DNA of 64,000 nucleotides. It comes from Membranipora membranacea. Its lineage: Eukaryota; Bryozoa; Gymnolaemata; Cheilostomatida; Membraniporidae. Under the pieces are notes generated by a model that was not told the origin of the DNA, did no database searches, and saw nothing but the letters and a program-made list of their open reading frames with translations. A program made the translations under genes and the position numbers. Location of the stretch: contig OU612066.1 in NCBI GenBank assembly GCA_914767715.1, forward strand, positions 26,882,283-26,946,282. Reading direction: 5' to 3'. Shown piece after piece: positions 12,801 through 25,560 of the stretch (the stretch's first letter is position 1; every line of letters starts with the position of its first letter).

Positions 12801-15800
12801 GACAATCTGCAAAGCAAATTGACATCATGATAGGAATGATATCAACAATGTAAGTCTCAATACCCATGCCCCATATTATTAAAAAAACCATTGGTGCTCT
12901 CAATAAATGAATAAAACATGACAAAATACCTTTCACACTACCTTTGAATTCACTTTCAATTGTGTAAAATGATTTTCTTAAGTTAGGAAGACAGAGTTGT
13001 CTTATAAAAATAATTAACAATAATCAAGAAAGAAATACATCATAATCATCATTTGGAGACTAACCGAAACAACAGCATCAACAGAGCTCCGCTGTGTGAT
13101 TGTTAGCAGTGCGGATGTTATACTACTCAAAACATTGGTGTCACCTGCAAAATAACTAGTTCCCCCTGTACTGCTTGATATCTCATCAAGAATTGCTCCT
13201 GTGTTTTGTCTGAAAGCGACCAGATTCTAAGTTAAGACAACACTTTGGTACTGATTGTTAGAAGTATTTTGAATGCAATTCACAATGATTGTTAGCAAAA
13301 CAAAACATTCACAAGAAAATGAAAACTGTTTTTTCTACTAATTTTTCAACTAACTTATCCTAAGTATTTTAACTAGAGGACATTCGTCTGTTCACAGGTC
13401 TTTAATACACCTCGGATTAGATCCACACTTCATTTTCCCACTGATCTGAGTAGATATAGTTTTGTTTCAGTTAATTCCATGTCATCTTTAATTTTAATTA
13501 TCACTCAAAAATATTAGAGAATGATAGAAAAATTCTCCTGTCTGTAGTGGTATTTGTTGGCCAATAGATGACATTGATGAATATGCAACCTTGACCTGAG
13601 GACCAGCCCCTTACTTTCTGTTGGTGAGCCTTTACTTCCTGTTGATGAGCCTTCACTTCCGGTTGAAGTCCATGGGCACGATGATCCTTGTCTGGTGAAC
13701 CAATCCAACACAACTGGTGAGTTACCTCATACATCAGTCAATAGTATTCACTAGATGCAGCAATAGTCAATGAACATTTGACAACTGTCAACTTCTTCAA
13801 ATACTTGCTTTGCAAAAACATATTCATGAGCACCATGTCAAATTATGCCACCATTTTACTGCAACTCACCCATAAGCTATGGTATTGACTATGATACCAT
13901 CTCGATTCAGGCTTGGAATGATATCATCAGAAAGAGCAGAATGCCCATCACTCAGCAGTAGAATAAATGTCCCAATAGGTGATCCGTCTGTGTAATCTCT
14001 CAGATTCTGCATCACAAAATAAAAATTATGACAATGACAACAGGATTCACTCTACCCTAATCAATCATATCCCATACCTATTTACACACTAACTGCCACA
14101 ACATCATAAGTCAGACTCACTTAGATATGGAAATGGTAATGTATGCTGTAAAACGTTAAGTTAGCTATCTTCCCAAACCACGACTGCCATGTGGTAGGAC
14201 ATTTTCATTTATAATTATGTAGCCGCCCGAAGGCAAATGTCATTATAAGCGTGAGAGACCATGATCATTTTCAAATTAACTGAAATAAATATGAAGAGTA
14301 GGGATGCTGCGAAGAACGAATGATCAGATTGGGTTGGTTCCATTTTCTTTTAAAGTAATAAGATATGAAGTGGAAAGATTTAAACTGTTTGTGTGATTAT
14401 ATTCTCTTCTCTGAGAAAAATAATGTCACGACTATCCTGCTGTAATTTTTAAGTATGACGATGTATTATTATTTATCCCACGAGATTATCAGCAGTCCAA
14501 ACAGGTGTTAAAATGATATCTCCTTGTATTTGATATTCTTCAAGAACATCATATAAGTGTATAACTGAGATCAGACTAGCTCTACCTGAAAAACCCAGCG
14601 AGTTCTCGTATTTATAGTAAAAAAAATGGTTGTTGATAACACACTAGTACAACGAAATGTAGATTTCCACCAATAGGAACGTGGGAATGTAGGAAAACCC
14701 CTGAACAGGAAATAGCAAGACAAGTTGCAAGGGTGATTTCCACCAATAAAAACTGAGTAAACAGGAAACTGCAAGACAAGTTGTAAGAGTGATTTCCACC
14801 AATAAAAACTGAGTAAACAGGAAACTGCAAGACAAGTTGTAAGAGTGATTTCCACCAATAAAAACTGAGTAAACAGGAAACTGCAAGACAATAGTTATAA
14901 GAGTGATTTCCACCAATAAAAACTGAGTAAACAGGAAACTGCAAGACAAGTTGTAAGGATGATTGCCACTAATAAAATCTGGTAAACAGGAAACTGCAAG
15001 ACAAATTGTAAGGTATAGATCTCTACCAATAGCAATAAAGTGGGAATCCCTGAATGCACATTGTGTCAGCAACTGCTGTCAAATAAGATGACTTAATAAA
15101 ACAACATAATAAGTCATTCAAAATATGACCAAGGAGATATCATAATATGTACTTTTGAAATAAAAATTAAAAAATTAAAAAATTCTTAAATTCCACCACA
15201 GATACAACTAATGGTACTTGGGGCTGGAACAATCTATCTCAAATACTCTCCCAATTGGACTTTAACTCCTCCTAGCCGTGAATAGCGCCAATTTTTATCT
15301 CCCCGTATCCATGTACGCCCCCCTCCTTGTGCCCATTCACATTCATTATTGAAAGCATAACTCATCAAAATGTGAAAATCATACATTATATAAATTGTTC
15401 AATATCCCACTCACTATGGCCTGTTATCATGTTCCTACACATTATATTGAAACTTACTTGTTGACATTCTAGTAGGCCGGCTCCTATACTCGTACCCCCA
15501 CCTGCAGATGATGGCACAGCAGCTAGAAGAACGCTCCTGACCTCCTGTCCAGTGATCATTTGGATATCAGCCAAGGTCCTAGCAATATTATCGAATATCA
15601 CTATTCCAACAGAAAACCCATCCTGCACAGAGTCTGTTATGTAATTTCGCACAGTTGTCGCAAGATTTTCAATTCTGGTGCCCTGTTGTAAACAATTTAT
15701 CCACATATCAAGTTTATACAATTCCTTCATAGATGAGATTGTAATTGGGAAATCGGCAAAAATTAAATTCAATATTTATCATTTTATACATTGATGTAAA

Positions 15801-18800
15801 TTAATCATTCAAATAAAGGAAACTAAGAATGCAGTAAATAAAATCACATCACATTTGAGTCAAAAGCAGAAAATAACTGCAGGAATGAACATTAATTTGA
15901 ATTGTAATAGAAAGTAAGATTTACGGATATTTTTTTTTTCATAAAGCATGAATATGTCAATTTTTGGATTCCTGAATATGGATGTCGAGTGCGGTTATTA
16001 GGAATCCGGAGATTTTTTTCCAACAAAAAGAAATTTCATTTCCTTCCTCTACAGCTTTTATAAAATTTTGCATATGTATCATACATAATTATGATACATT
16101 CTCTGTAAAAGATCAAGGTGACCAACTCAGACAAACACAACACCTGCAGTATATAAATTGCATCAATAAGTATGAGATCATGATTATCCTGGCTGTTTAA
16201 CTTACTGACATACTTCCTGATGTGTCCAAAGCGAGACAAACTGTTTTTGTGTTGTTCTGTTGTTTCTGCTGTACGATTGTGAACAGAGTTGGAGGAGTGA
16301 ATGACTTCTTCTCCGGCAGATTCAAGGCTGGGTAGGAAATGACAGTCACAGATAAAGGATAAATTGAAATATAAGACACTCTGGCTTGTGTCTGGGAAAA
16401 GTTGTTAAAAACATGTGATTTATATACTGGGAAGGTAGGAAATCATTTATGCCCTTTCATCATGATTGATCTAATTGTGCTTTATCTGGAGAGGACTTAG
16501 AGTCTTGACACGCAAGAAAGCAAGTGGAAAAAATAATGGTGAAGCAAACAGTAGAGTAATGAAAAATCAATTGAGAAAAGACATATCCAGACTGACTTAC
16601 CAAAATCTTTATGATTATCCATGACGGTTCTGGCACTCTTCTGGTTACACATCTTGTTTTGCTGGTTTGGTGATTGAGAGTCATGCAGATGATCATCACT
16701 TTGAAACCCTGTGACTTCAAACCAATCAAACACATTTATGCTTCCTTTACAGAATTGTGTCACCTGTTGAAAGATAAAGTACAGATTCCCATTTCCCAAA
16801 TAACAACTAAGCAAAAAACTGGCGTTGAAATATTATTTATAAATGGGAAATCTTGCATCATTGATAAACATGTTTAACATGTGGATATTGTCTCGATGAT
16901 GCAGCTTTTGGGAATTAGTCTTAGCGCTTTGTAGAGGGAATATGAGCTGGCACCTCTTCAGAGAAAGGACATAAGAGCAGAGAATTCTTACCCTGGGCAG
17001 AAACTCGGCATACATCAAAGATGTTGTACTGTTCATATTTCCGTCTATTGTAAAGGTACAATTTTCTGGTAATCCAGTTGTTGAGTTTATTTTACAGCCT
17101 TTCCTATTGTCTTCACGATCATGCATTCTTCCCTTGATATTTCTCGGACATCTGTATGATATATTGTGATTGCTATTGTTAACCATCTAAACATCCGACG
17201 CTTAACTATGTATAAGTTTCAATAAGCTACAATGCAGTCTACACCTTAGAATTTTGCCACATCATCATTCCTTATTTCTATTGCTTACCCAGTAGGTTTA
17301 GGAATCCTTCCACTGCTATAAAATAAGGGGTCACTTCCTTTTGGATTTTCATCAAACAAGCCCCATCGAAGATGGGCCCACTGTCTTACCACTCTCTTTT
17401 CTGAAACAAACAAGAACATTGTAAGCAATGATAAATATGACCACTTTCGCACGACTCAGTAGGAAGTAGGAGACAGATAACTTGTACCGGTGTAGTTTTG
17501 TAAGCTGTCCCCGGGACAACAACGTCTTGGGGACAGGTTACAATACAGTAAATTGTCCCTGGCTCACTTTATAATAGAGACAGACCTATTGTAAACTGTC
17601 CCCCCTATTGTAAACTGTCCCCCCCCCCTATTGTAAACTGTCCCCCCCCCTATTGTGAAGTGTCCCCCTATTGCTGACTGTCTCATCTTAAGGATGTAAA
17701 TATTTATGATCATTCTCAAAAGCTGGTGCGTACCATGGTGTTCTGGCTACCACTGCGATTACCTCAGCAGTTTGAGTTGATGGTTGTGGTATCTGATCCA
17801 GATTATGATTGAGTCTCATACCCCCCTATTTTGTGAAGTACCTGATATATCTTGTATTTTGCGCACACCAGTTGTTCTTTGAAGCTCTTATGATTGAAAG
17901 AGGTCTGGTTTGCAAATAAATGTGCACTAAGCAGACAGTGAATAACATGTGCTTGGTACACCACAGAACACATGCCCTCATAGTGCCTTGCCAATGGCTA
18001 CCATCGCCAAAGTAATACCAATTTTCAGAATGATGCTTTGGCGCCTTTATGATTATAAACTCTTTCAGGCAGGTGGCTCATCAAACAAAATAGTAACAAT
18101 GTGTACTACTGCTGCTTTCTTATTGAGTTAAGACAAAAAGATTTGCCAGACTTTAGCGAAGCTAATAGTGAACCTTAAGATAGGAAGATGAGAATTATAA
18201 GCATTTAAGGATAAATTAACTAAGTCATTGTTTCATCTTTCACCAGGTTCCTCTGAAGCTTATATGTTAGTAATGTGACGTCATGCAAACCGCTCTGCAC
18301 TCTGAGGTTGCAACCGCTGATCAAACCTCTGAGGATGAGCTGATGAGCATATTTGTTTACTATGGTGACGTCGTTCAAACCTCTGAGGTTACAACCGCAA
18401 AATGTGTTTTGACCATAATGTGTATTTACCTGTCGCCCCATATTTAATTGGTAGGTACTTTCTATCAAATTCCTTTGCTGATACAGTTTCGTACAGATAA
18501 TCAATCTGATGAAGAGTTTTTCCAGTTCTCATTGCTTCCTGAACCTCGATCACCGACGCATTGATCCATGCATCGTATGTGCCATCATCTGCCTTCTTGA
18601 AAACACACAGTGCTACGTTCTGGGCAAATGTTTTCATCTCATCTTTGCATCTTTCAAGTGACAGCAGACGAGGAATTCGAAGAAATATCAGTTCTACGAC
18701 TAGAACATAGTAAACAGAAAATTGTTTGACTGTACAAAACAATGTCGGGCAATGCCATGGCTTCATATACTAGTTTGGGTATAACTTCAACATAACCTGT

Positions 18801-21800
18801 GCGAAATTGCAAACACTTACTAATGGGAATACTTGGCTCCTCGGGGGTACAAGAAAAGTGTAACCAAGCTCAGTATCGATGAGACCAACTAATAGTTCAA
18901 ACTCAAGATATCGACCGAACAAGGTAAAGTAATGAGTTAATATTACTTATGTTCCTTCCATAGCACCATATTTCTCAGTTTTCTGACAGTAACAAGCGGT
19001 CATCACCAGGCTCATTTGGAAAGATACCAGAATGCAAAAATTATGACAGAGGTGGTTGAAAGACACCTTGTGAAAAAGATTCAAACCAATTACTTGTCTT
19101 TTGTCCTTCCAGCGAATCAGGTGCAAAAGGAATAAAGATTCCACAAATAAATCTTCTTCCTGTGATTTGTTTCAACAGGCAGGTCTTTACAGAACCAAAG
19201 ATCAAATCGAAGGATCCAACAGCAAATTCAGAAATATCATAAGATATTGCCAGCTCTTGTCCAACTTTGCTGTTATGAAGGTGGATCAGGCGATCACTGA
19301 GACTTAAATCCTCCGTCCGTCTCTCTGTTCTGTACACCTCAAATCGATCGCTTACTTCCTTGGAGGTTGAGGCACCCATAGTCTGCTTCATGAGAAATCC
19401 CCACAAAGTTTTCTGGAAAACTTCGCCAGTCTCTTCTGGAAGGCAAAAAATATTGATTGACTAAGAATTATAAACTAGGAATCCTTTAGCAAACATTACC
19501 TTGAACTGAAATCATTCAAATAACAAAGTTGGATGAATAATTTATTCATTCCCACACCATATAACAGGAGAGTGAGGGAGTGCACTTCCTATCTCACTAT
19601 AAAACCTTCAGTGAGCATAGCAAAACTTGTAAAACTCAACCCTTGTATAAGTACTTGAATAATATAACCTGAATAATTATGTGGCAGATCAAAAGTTTAT
19701 CAATAATGATGAGAATTGTCAGAACTGCGAGAGACATTAGGTGCTTGACTGAACACTTAAGCTTAATTTAGAAGTAGATGTGACAGGCTAAAACAATCTT
19801 AGACTTTCATTGAACTCCCACCTTCATTCGAGTAGAACTCATTTTGCCTCTCAGTAGCAGAGAGGTATAATGCTATGGATGGTATATAGTTTGTAACACT
19901 GAGAAGTGTCTCTACAAAGGCAAAGTCTCCATTTTCAAAAGGATCAAACCCGTACTTCTCATACCAATCTACAATCGAGATACATGAATATTATTAATAG
20001 ATCAATGCAAATCAATTTTTCTTATAATCATTGTTACAGTAATTTAGAACAGCCTCAAACACTCTTTTCTTGCACGTTTAACCTTGAAGTGGCCTGACAT
20101 CATTTTTCGTCTTGATATGAGTCTTTACTAGCCAGAAGAGGGAGCTTATAAACGTTCAATCAAAGCAAGTCGATAATCCGCCTAAAAGTAACTATGATAA
20201 GAAGAGAGAACAGAAATTGTTAACACAAACATACCAACATTTTCAAATGGACTTGGCATTTTGCCAAGGGCTTTGATAAAAGATGGTGACAGGTGGGTAA
20301 AGTCACCCTCCTCTCCACAACCTCCAGGCTGCACTGTGAATACTGGGTCAAGAAAAGAGTCCAGTCCTTGTTCAATCAAAACTCGAGCTCTCATGAAACT
20401 TTCTCCTTGAGCCTAAAAAGTTAAAAAGCTTATATTGAGACACATTATGATCAGTTATATGCATATATTCTGTCAAAAAGGATGAGACATCTGACAAAGG
20501 CAACTTTCAAGATTGGTGAAATCAAATGTCTTCATCTCTGTATATCACAATTTAGAACTAGATAATGAGGGAATGCACATTTGTTAGCTTTCCCATGTAA
20601 ATTGAAGGAACCAAAAATAAGGTCAATTCTGAAAACTTTGCTGAAAAATTATGAAATTCGGGCTAAAGCTTTTCCAACAAAAATCATAAAAAAACTTATC
20701 AGATTAGTCTTTAGAAAACTTTTATTTGAGTACTTCTACTTAGTACTGGTGAGCGATATTGATTAACTTTGACGCTTATGATCTATGATTATAAAAAGTC
20801 TTTGACATAATTGAAGTTGTCTGTTGATACTCATCCATTTTATAATCCATTAGTGTAACAGCCAAAACAACCAGGAAATGTATTCATTATCCAATGATAT
20901 GAATTAACCATATCATAATGCTGCTAATCACCATCATGATATTGGATGTGGGCAAGGTGATTCTGATAACTAAAATTTCTAGAGCAATAAAAGAAAACAG
21001 ACACAAACACACCTCTCCCCAGTCAGTTTGTCCAGTCCAGTGTGTAGGCACAAGGATTGTGATGTTGTGAAAATACATCCGACCATCTGTTGCCTTCATA
21101 AGATACTGAGAAGCACCCCTGTAAAGTTCCTGAATAAACAAAAGGCAACACAGCTTCATGGAAATAATTTTCAATTGTGAGCGAACACAATTCACTTACG
21201 GGAGGGTGTCTAGAAGCAGGTCTTTGTAATAAATGCTCATGAAAAAAATGCGGAGAAAAAACTATGTAGGTGTGAGCTCCATTCGTCAAAAGGTGTCAGT
21301 TTGGCTAAACACTCGTAATATTCGATCGCATTGGCCAATAAAACAGAAATGAGATGAATTTAATTGCAGGAATCATTCACACGCTTTGTTTATGGAATAG
21401 CATTGGCTGATTATGAACCTCATGAATATCCCATTCTGTTGCTGCCTACTCGTGTGTGCAATGGCAAATCAAGACATTATAAAGCTAAGCCAGTTTTTCT
21501 TCCTTGAGCCAGAGCGGGTTGTCTAGCCTCTCTTCAGAGGGCTTCAAATTATAGATATCCAATACAGTTCCGGGGGCAACATTAAATGATTAAGCATACT
21601 GAAAAGCGCATTTGCCACCTCAGGGGATCATTAATTATGCAATAATGTTAGAACCATTAAGCCTGTTCACTAACTGAAAGGAACACATGGGTTGAAAACA
21701 ATATATACCAAGAGTCTCAATGGTGGGCAACAAATTACCATAGTAGTTTTTTAGCCTATTTCAGTGTCGGAGTAATACCAGCAAGCTCTTATATTTCAGC

Positions 21801-22705
21801 TGATGGCTGAGGGAAGTAAAAATTGGCTGATCAAAAACTTGTAATAGTTTCAAGTAACTAGTTCCCCAGACGATATCTTTCCAGCGAAATGCTCTTCGAC
21901 TACAGCACGAGGCATACTATTTTCTTCAGCTGCATTGGTGTTCAAAAATTAAATAAAAATTTTCACTGATTACTATTGACATATGCCATCGCTGTTTTCA
22001 GAAGCCATAGCCATTATGATAATAAGCCAATAATGCAGCAAGGTCTTCAGGGCATACATAAAATATCAATTATCCAATCAAGATATTATGGTTGCACAAG
22101 GTTTACCACAGGCAGCTTGCTATTGGTTGAAGCTTGTGAGAATCATTTACCCCTGATGTGATTGTATATATATAAATATTCGCTTTTCGCGTAATTGCCT
22201 AAGTAGCGAAATTTAGTGTAACTTAATAAAACTCACTCACCATAGTTTCATAAACAATGTACAATTATAAAGGAATACACCTTACCTATGCATGCAAGGT
22301 AGTGTGGTGTAGTGGTCTAAGTGTCTGCCTTGCAATCAGTTGGAGAGTTATGCCGGACATTTTTTTTTAATTTTCGAAAATTTAGTACCAGGTCCAGATA
22401 GCGAAATTAAACTCTAGCTAAATTAAACTCCTATAGGGTAATTACTGAAACAAAATTATACACTGCTGCAATTTATATTGATGTTTGCAAGGTAAGAATT
22501 ATACCTGTAGAGCCTTTAGCAGGTTGAGATCTTCGGTGATGTCATCATGAATGGCTACAAGAAAATTATAACCACCCTCTGCATTCAATGTTATTTCCTG
22601 TCTCCTATCGCCAATACTACCATTTGCGTTGCAGAAAGACTTATAAACAGAGAACAACAACAGCAAAACCGCAACCAAACACAAAAAATTAGTGTTGCCA
22701 CCCAT
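3897..22705 (-). CDS. CLCA-like (calcium-activated chloride channel regulator) protein, 23 exons
   Basis: Exons 5' to 3': 22505-22705, 21013-21129, 20235-20412, 19822-19968, 19094-19435, 18430-18699, 17289-17400, 16992-17151, 16601-16763, 16206-16327, 15458-15682, 13870-14006, 13065-13209, 12597-12806, 12229-12384, 11837-11960, 11141-11226, 6677-6779, 6015-6164, 5628-5771, 5060-5253, 4357-4401, 3897-4081. Phases agree at every junction. The start is the ATG at 22705, followed by a signal peptide (LVAVLLLLFSVY). CLCA hallmarks appear in family order: GGCGEEGDFTHLSPSF, WAHLRWGLFDE, CKGSINVFDW, a VWA domain with MIDAS residues LDTSGSMS, GGGTSIGAG and LLLSDGH, then VACDGVYSGY, an FN3-like region (PPEPVRDL, YYIRLRAFDAE) and a C-terminal membrane segment. 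Two oddities: the family HEWAH protease motif reads RQWAH, and one base is missing in the last exon, so the anchor is out of frame (nominal stop at 3935-3937). About 1238 residues if read through; about 985, a normal CLCA length, without exons 4-6. Family assignment is firm; function (secreted or membrane protease/VWA protein modulating chloride current) is inferred. Confidence 0.9.
7336..10391 (+). pseudogene. Non-LTR retrotransposon reverse transcriptase, decayed
   Basis: Recognisable RT motifs run across broken frames. 7336-8184 ends with a pre-palm region (KSRKTGGLSQIPAFIYNVL, WKKALVIPIFKSG, NNYRPISLLPILSKVLEKI). 8169-8546 continues one frame over with FRQFGFRKGTSTDQILLQF, LAALDIKKAFDCVNHELL and TGVPQGSALGPLLFI. 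From 8552 another frame gives NCYLFAYDCLLVTGG, where the catalytic YADD box is degenerate (FAYD), then NCLVLNSAKADVI. A minisatellite and about 550 bases of other sequence interrupt it. The C-terminal thumb resumes near 9775 (IKYL, stop, VVLDNKLNFKSHIKKVKQK), and 9945-10391 holds the end (FQKIENRCLKIIDF, RFEYLYLLRFYQLV). Frameshifts, stops and the changed active site mean it is not functional. Jockey/CR1-type is my best placement; no endonuclease domain is visible. Confidence 0.85.
8731..9186. repeat. 12-bp minisatellite, about 38 copies
   Basis: Near-perfect head-to-tail copies of GCCTGCGGCTGT with one variant unit at the right end. Since 12 is a multiple of 3, several frames stay open across it; the long translations with LCLR, PAAV, AAGT and RRHS repeats are artefacts. 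It lies inside the RT pseudogene directly after the NSAKADVI segment. Confidence 0.95.
14655..15060. repeat. VNTR, unit about 57 bp, about six copies
   Basis: Tandem copies carrying GATTTCCACCAATAAAAACT, then AACAGGAAACTGCAAGACAA and GTTGTAAGA, with starts at about 14734, 14791, 14847 and 14907 and more diverged units at both ends. It sits in the CLCA intron between exons 15458-15682 and 13870-14006. Open frames across it are repeat artefacts. Confidence 0.9.
17575..17690. repeat. Short tandem repeat, about 20-bp unit
   Basis: About five units of CCTATTGTAAACTGTCCCC with variable C-tract lengths (up to ten C). It lies in the CLCA intron upstream of exon 17289-17400. Confidence 0.85.
18430..19968 (-). 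CDS. Three extra exons (about 253 residues) inside the CLCA-like gene
   Basis: Exons 19822-19968, 19094-19435 and 18430-18699 each have usable splice sites, and every junction is phase 1. They join the preceding exon (ending PSPFENV) to the following one (KRVVRQWAHLRWG) in frame. Skipping all three also keeps frame and gives the normal CLCA spacing of about 18 residues between HLSPSF and the WAH motif. They therefore look like an inserted domain or a cassette. Sequence features: WYEKYGFDPFENGDF, FLMKQTMGAS, SDRLIHLHNSKVG, GRRFICGIFIPF and TYDAWINASVIEVQEA. The mix of helix and strand suggests a folded globular domain, but I do not recognise the family. They could instead be part of a separate gene nested in this intron, since another gene in this window is nested in an intron, but no independent start or stop was found. 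Confidence 0.6.
22290..22375 (+). other. tRNA-like fragment, possible SINE head
   Basis: GGTGTAGTGGTCTAAGTG followed by CTGCCTTGCAATCAG resembles the D arm and anticodon arm of a tRNA. The T arm (GTTATGCC) is poor and a run of nine T follows. It cannot be a functional tRNA gene; a decayed tRNA-derived SINE is the likely origin. It lies in the first CLCA intron. Confidence 0.4.
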
Positions 22706-25042
22706 TTTTTGCTGTTATATGCGAACCTAGCTTTGCCAAGCTCAAACCAATGTATGAATCTAGCTTTAGGCTTTAGGTTTGTTGAAAAAAAGAGTCAATA
22801 CTTTTCCGTCTCATTTGATTGATTAGATTACGATGATTTGATTACGAGTACAAATGTAAGAGTACAAATGATTATTTGCGTTCAAAAAAATATTGAATGT
22901 CGCCTCATCAATGCTAATGGTTGCAAACACCCAGAGGGCCACAGCAAAAATAGCTCATTCAATGCGGAACTATGTAACAGTTAACAGCTAATCAATAATT
23001 TGGGAAAAAATTAACTCTTATTTAGTGATCACATGTAATGGAATCATGTCATGTCATGTAATTAGCATCCATGATAAAAAAATGACCCTGAATCTGTTAA
23101 CAGTAGAATCAATCATGTAGCTTACGTCATAAACCTAACTGCGGCTAGTTGATTTTGAGTTATTTGAACACAGGTGTTAACGGAGATGGGAGATTGTACC
23201 ATTCCAAAATACTCACTTTTACAAATATATGGTGGTTTTTTTTCCTCTATTTTAGACTCTGCTATTATACATGTCTTCTTGCATTAACACTGCTTTGTCA
23301 GATACAAAAACTAGTTTGAGACAAATGCGTCAGCCCAAATACGTACAAAGGGATGTCATGTCAACACTGTAAGCTGTGAAGATACTAAAGTTTAGATCTC
23401 TATTGACAACGACTTATGCTGTTTGATAGCTTGAAAATATTCTTATCAGGGATTCATATAGAGAAAATGTATGGTGGGCCTCAACGGTTCACTTTATTAT
23501 GGTGATCTAAATGCTGTTGACGATGGATGAGCTAAAAGTTGCATGTTATTTGTTTATCTATGGTCAATAACCCCTTTCGATAAGTGACCTTTCATAGCTT
23601 TTCATACTGAATGAAGAGCCACCGGAGGATTCACGAGGCACAGCTGTGTGCAGAGAGGTACTTCTGTACGCCTAAAGGAGCAGTGCACTGACTAATCAGT
23701 TTAATTTGGCACTATATCCCAACGAGATAGTATGTGTTGTAAAATGGAAATTTTGAAATTGCTCAATTCACAAGACAATGTCCAAAGTCGATCACATCGA
23801 AAATTCATTATTGAAACTTCATCAAACTTGAGCAACAAAGAAGGAATCGTGCACCACACTAAACTGGAAAGAGCATTCTACTTTAAATATCAGATAAACA
23901 GTGCCTGACAACTCAGACGAACTTAGCATTATGAGGCCAACATGGTTATTACTGTGGTGTTGCGTCTATGCCTATTGCAAATGTAACATCTCCACACGAA
24001 CACTGCGCAACAATCGACAGAGCTGTATACTAAAGCGCCGCACTGCAAAGTATGCCAACAGCTTTTTCGTCAAATATGCTATGTAGATTTAGTGTAACAC
24101 TTCATTATTGAATTTTTCCTTTTGTTCATTCAACAACTACTTCGTTATAAACCCAATTGTTTCTGCGAGAGTGTCAATAAAATCTTATCTTATCTTAATA
24201 GTAGAAATTGTGCAGATTCTCTTTTAAAAGCTCAGTAAAGAAGTTATTCTCATCATTCAGTGTTTCCCTGATATTGATATAACTGGACAAAGTCTTTGGC
24301 AAGGAAAATGATCGGATCGGGGAATTATGATGCTTTGCACAAAGAAATGTAAGGCTTTTCAAGTTTCACCATGCATCCAAAAGAGTTGGATCAAGGTCAC
24401 AAAATCTCAGTTCATTAAAGTCAATTTGGGCAAATCTTAGGCTAAGAAGTTGTCTTCTCTTATTGTTGAATTTTGGTGGCTCATTAGCAGTATAGAGTTA
24501 TCACCCCATCTATCTATCTGTGTAAAACATTTTTAGTTTCAAGCATGTGGATAGACTGCTTCACAGAGTAAAGGGATTCAGAGTAAATTTTTTAACAATA
24601 GTCAAGGAAAGAGTTTTTTACTCCTTGGTCAAGGTACCTGCAAGCTTTGCGTCAAAGGGAAAGTTATGGGAAGCTTGATGCCAACAACTCCTTTCATCTA
24701 TTTGTCACAATTATAGGTTTCTGGAGAATGAACTGAATTCAAAGTTTTTGATTACAGTAAAAAATAGAATATGCAGGCTCTCCCGTAAAAATTTCTCTTT
24801 GTACAGCCTTACTCCACAATTAGACATGAAGTTTTATGCTTAAATTACACCTAACTATCCTAGCTAAATTGATACGGTGGGTATAGCTAGGAAGGTAGTA
24901 TTGTGGCAGTTTTTACAATAGGATTAACTATTACAATCCTTGAATGATGCTGCCACAATGTACCCTTGGTCTGTGCAATCATTGAACCTTAAATTTATCG
25001 AAAGGGCCTCATATCAAATGTATCTGCGGTCCATCGTCTACT

Positions 25043-25560
25043 GGGCTTTGGTTGGCACCCAGGTGTGCTCCAACCTGCCTGCAAACAGAGAGCAACCTGG
25101 CGCAGATATTGTGGCCTGGCCACTAAGGCAACGAATTTCGCCGCCTATGCTCCGGGATGTGGCTTGTGTCAAGACATCTGATTTAAATCAACCTTCAATT
25201 TTAATCAGTCTTGAGACACAAAGGTTATCCTCAGGTTTTGATATTCTAATATTACATTGCCTTTAAATCATTTGGGAAAGATAAACAAGGCACAACAGTA
25301 ACAAATTCTTTCCCTGTAACGAAACTCAGAGACTGCAATACAACTGGTTGTTTACAAATAAGATTTTCTTGAGGGATTAGAAAATTTACTCTGAGAAAAC
25401 AATGTCTGTAATAATTACAGACATTGTTTTCTCAGAGTAAATTTTCTAATTATTGCTCTAACTGATATCTTCATCCAGCTTAGGTCTCGATTGTACTTGG
25501 ATCGTTTCAATACACCGCGTGGAGAATTGCTTCAGATTTTGTTTGGAGGCCATCTCAGAT
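25043..25560. repeat. Direct repeat, copy 1
   Basis: Begins with ACTGGGCTTTGGTTGGCACC and contains GAGCAACCTGGCGCAGATAT and GGCCATCTCAGATTTGTTGT (just beyond the end). It pairs with 26014-26555 at roughly 90 percent identity by eye. Copy 1 alone contains the second arm of the hairpin at 25376-25450. Confidence 0.85.
25376..25450. repeat. Near-perfect hairpin, 37-bp arms, 1-base loop
   Basis: The left arm 25376-25412 and right arm 25414-25450 are exact reverse complements (ends ATTAGAAAATTT and AAATTTTCTAAT). Copy 2 of the surrounding direct repeat has only the left arm and then runs straight into GCTCTAACTGATATC, so the right arm was added to this copy. Confidence 0.95.

Noticed and set aside
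14571-15072. Open frames of 106 to 142 codons on the minus strand
   Set aside because: They are translations of the 57-bp VNTR.
23901-24086. 61-codon open frame with a hydrophobic stretch
   Set aside because: No homology, splice context or regulatory signal; length is within chance expectation.
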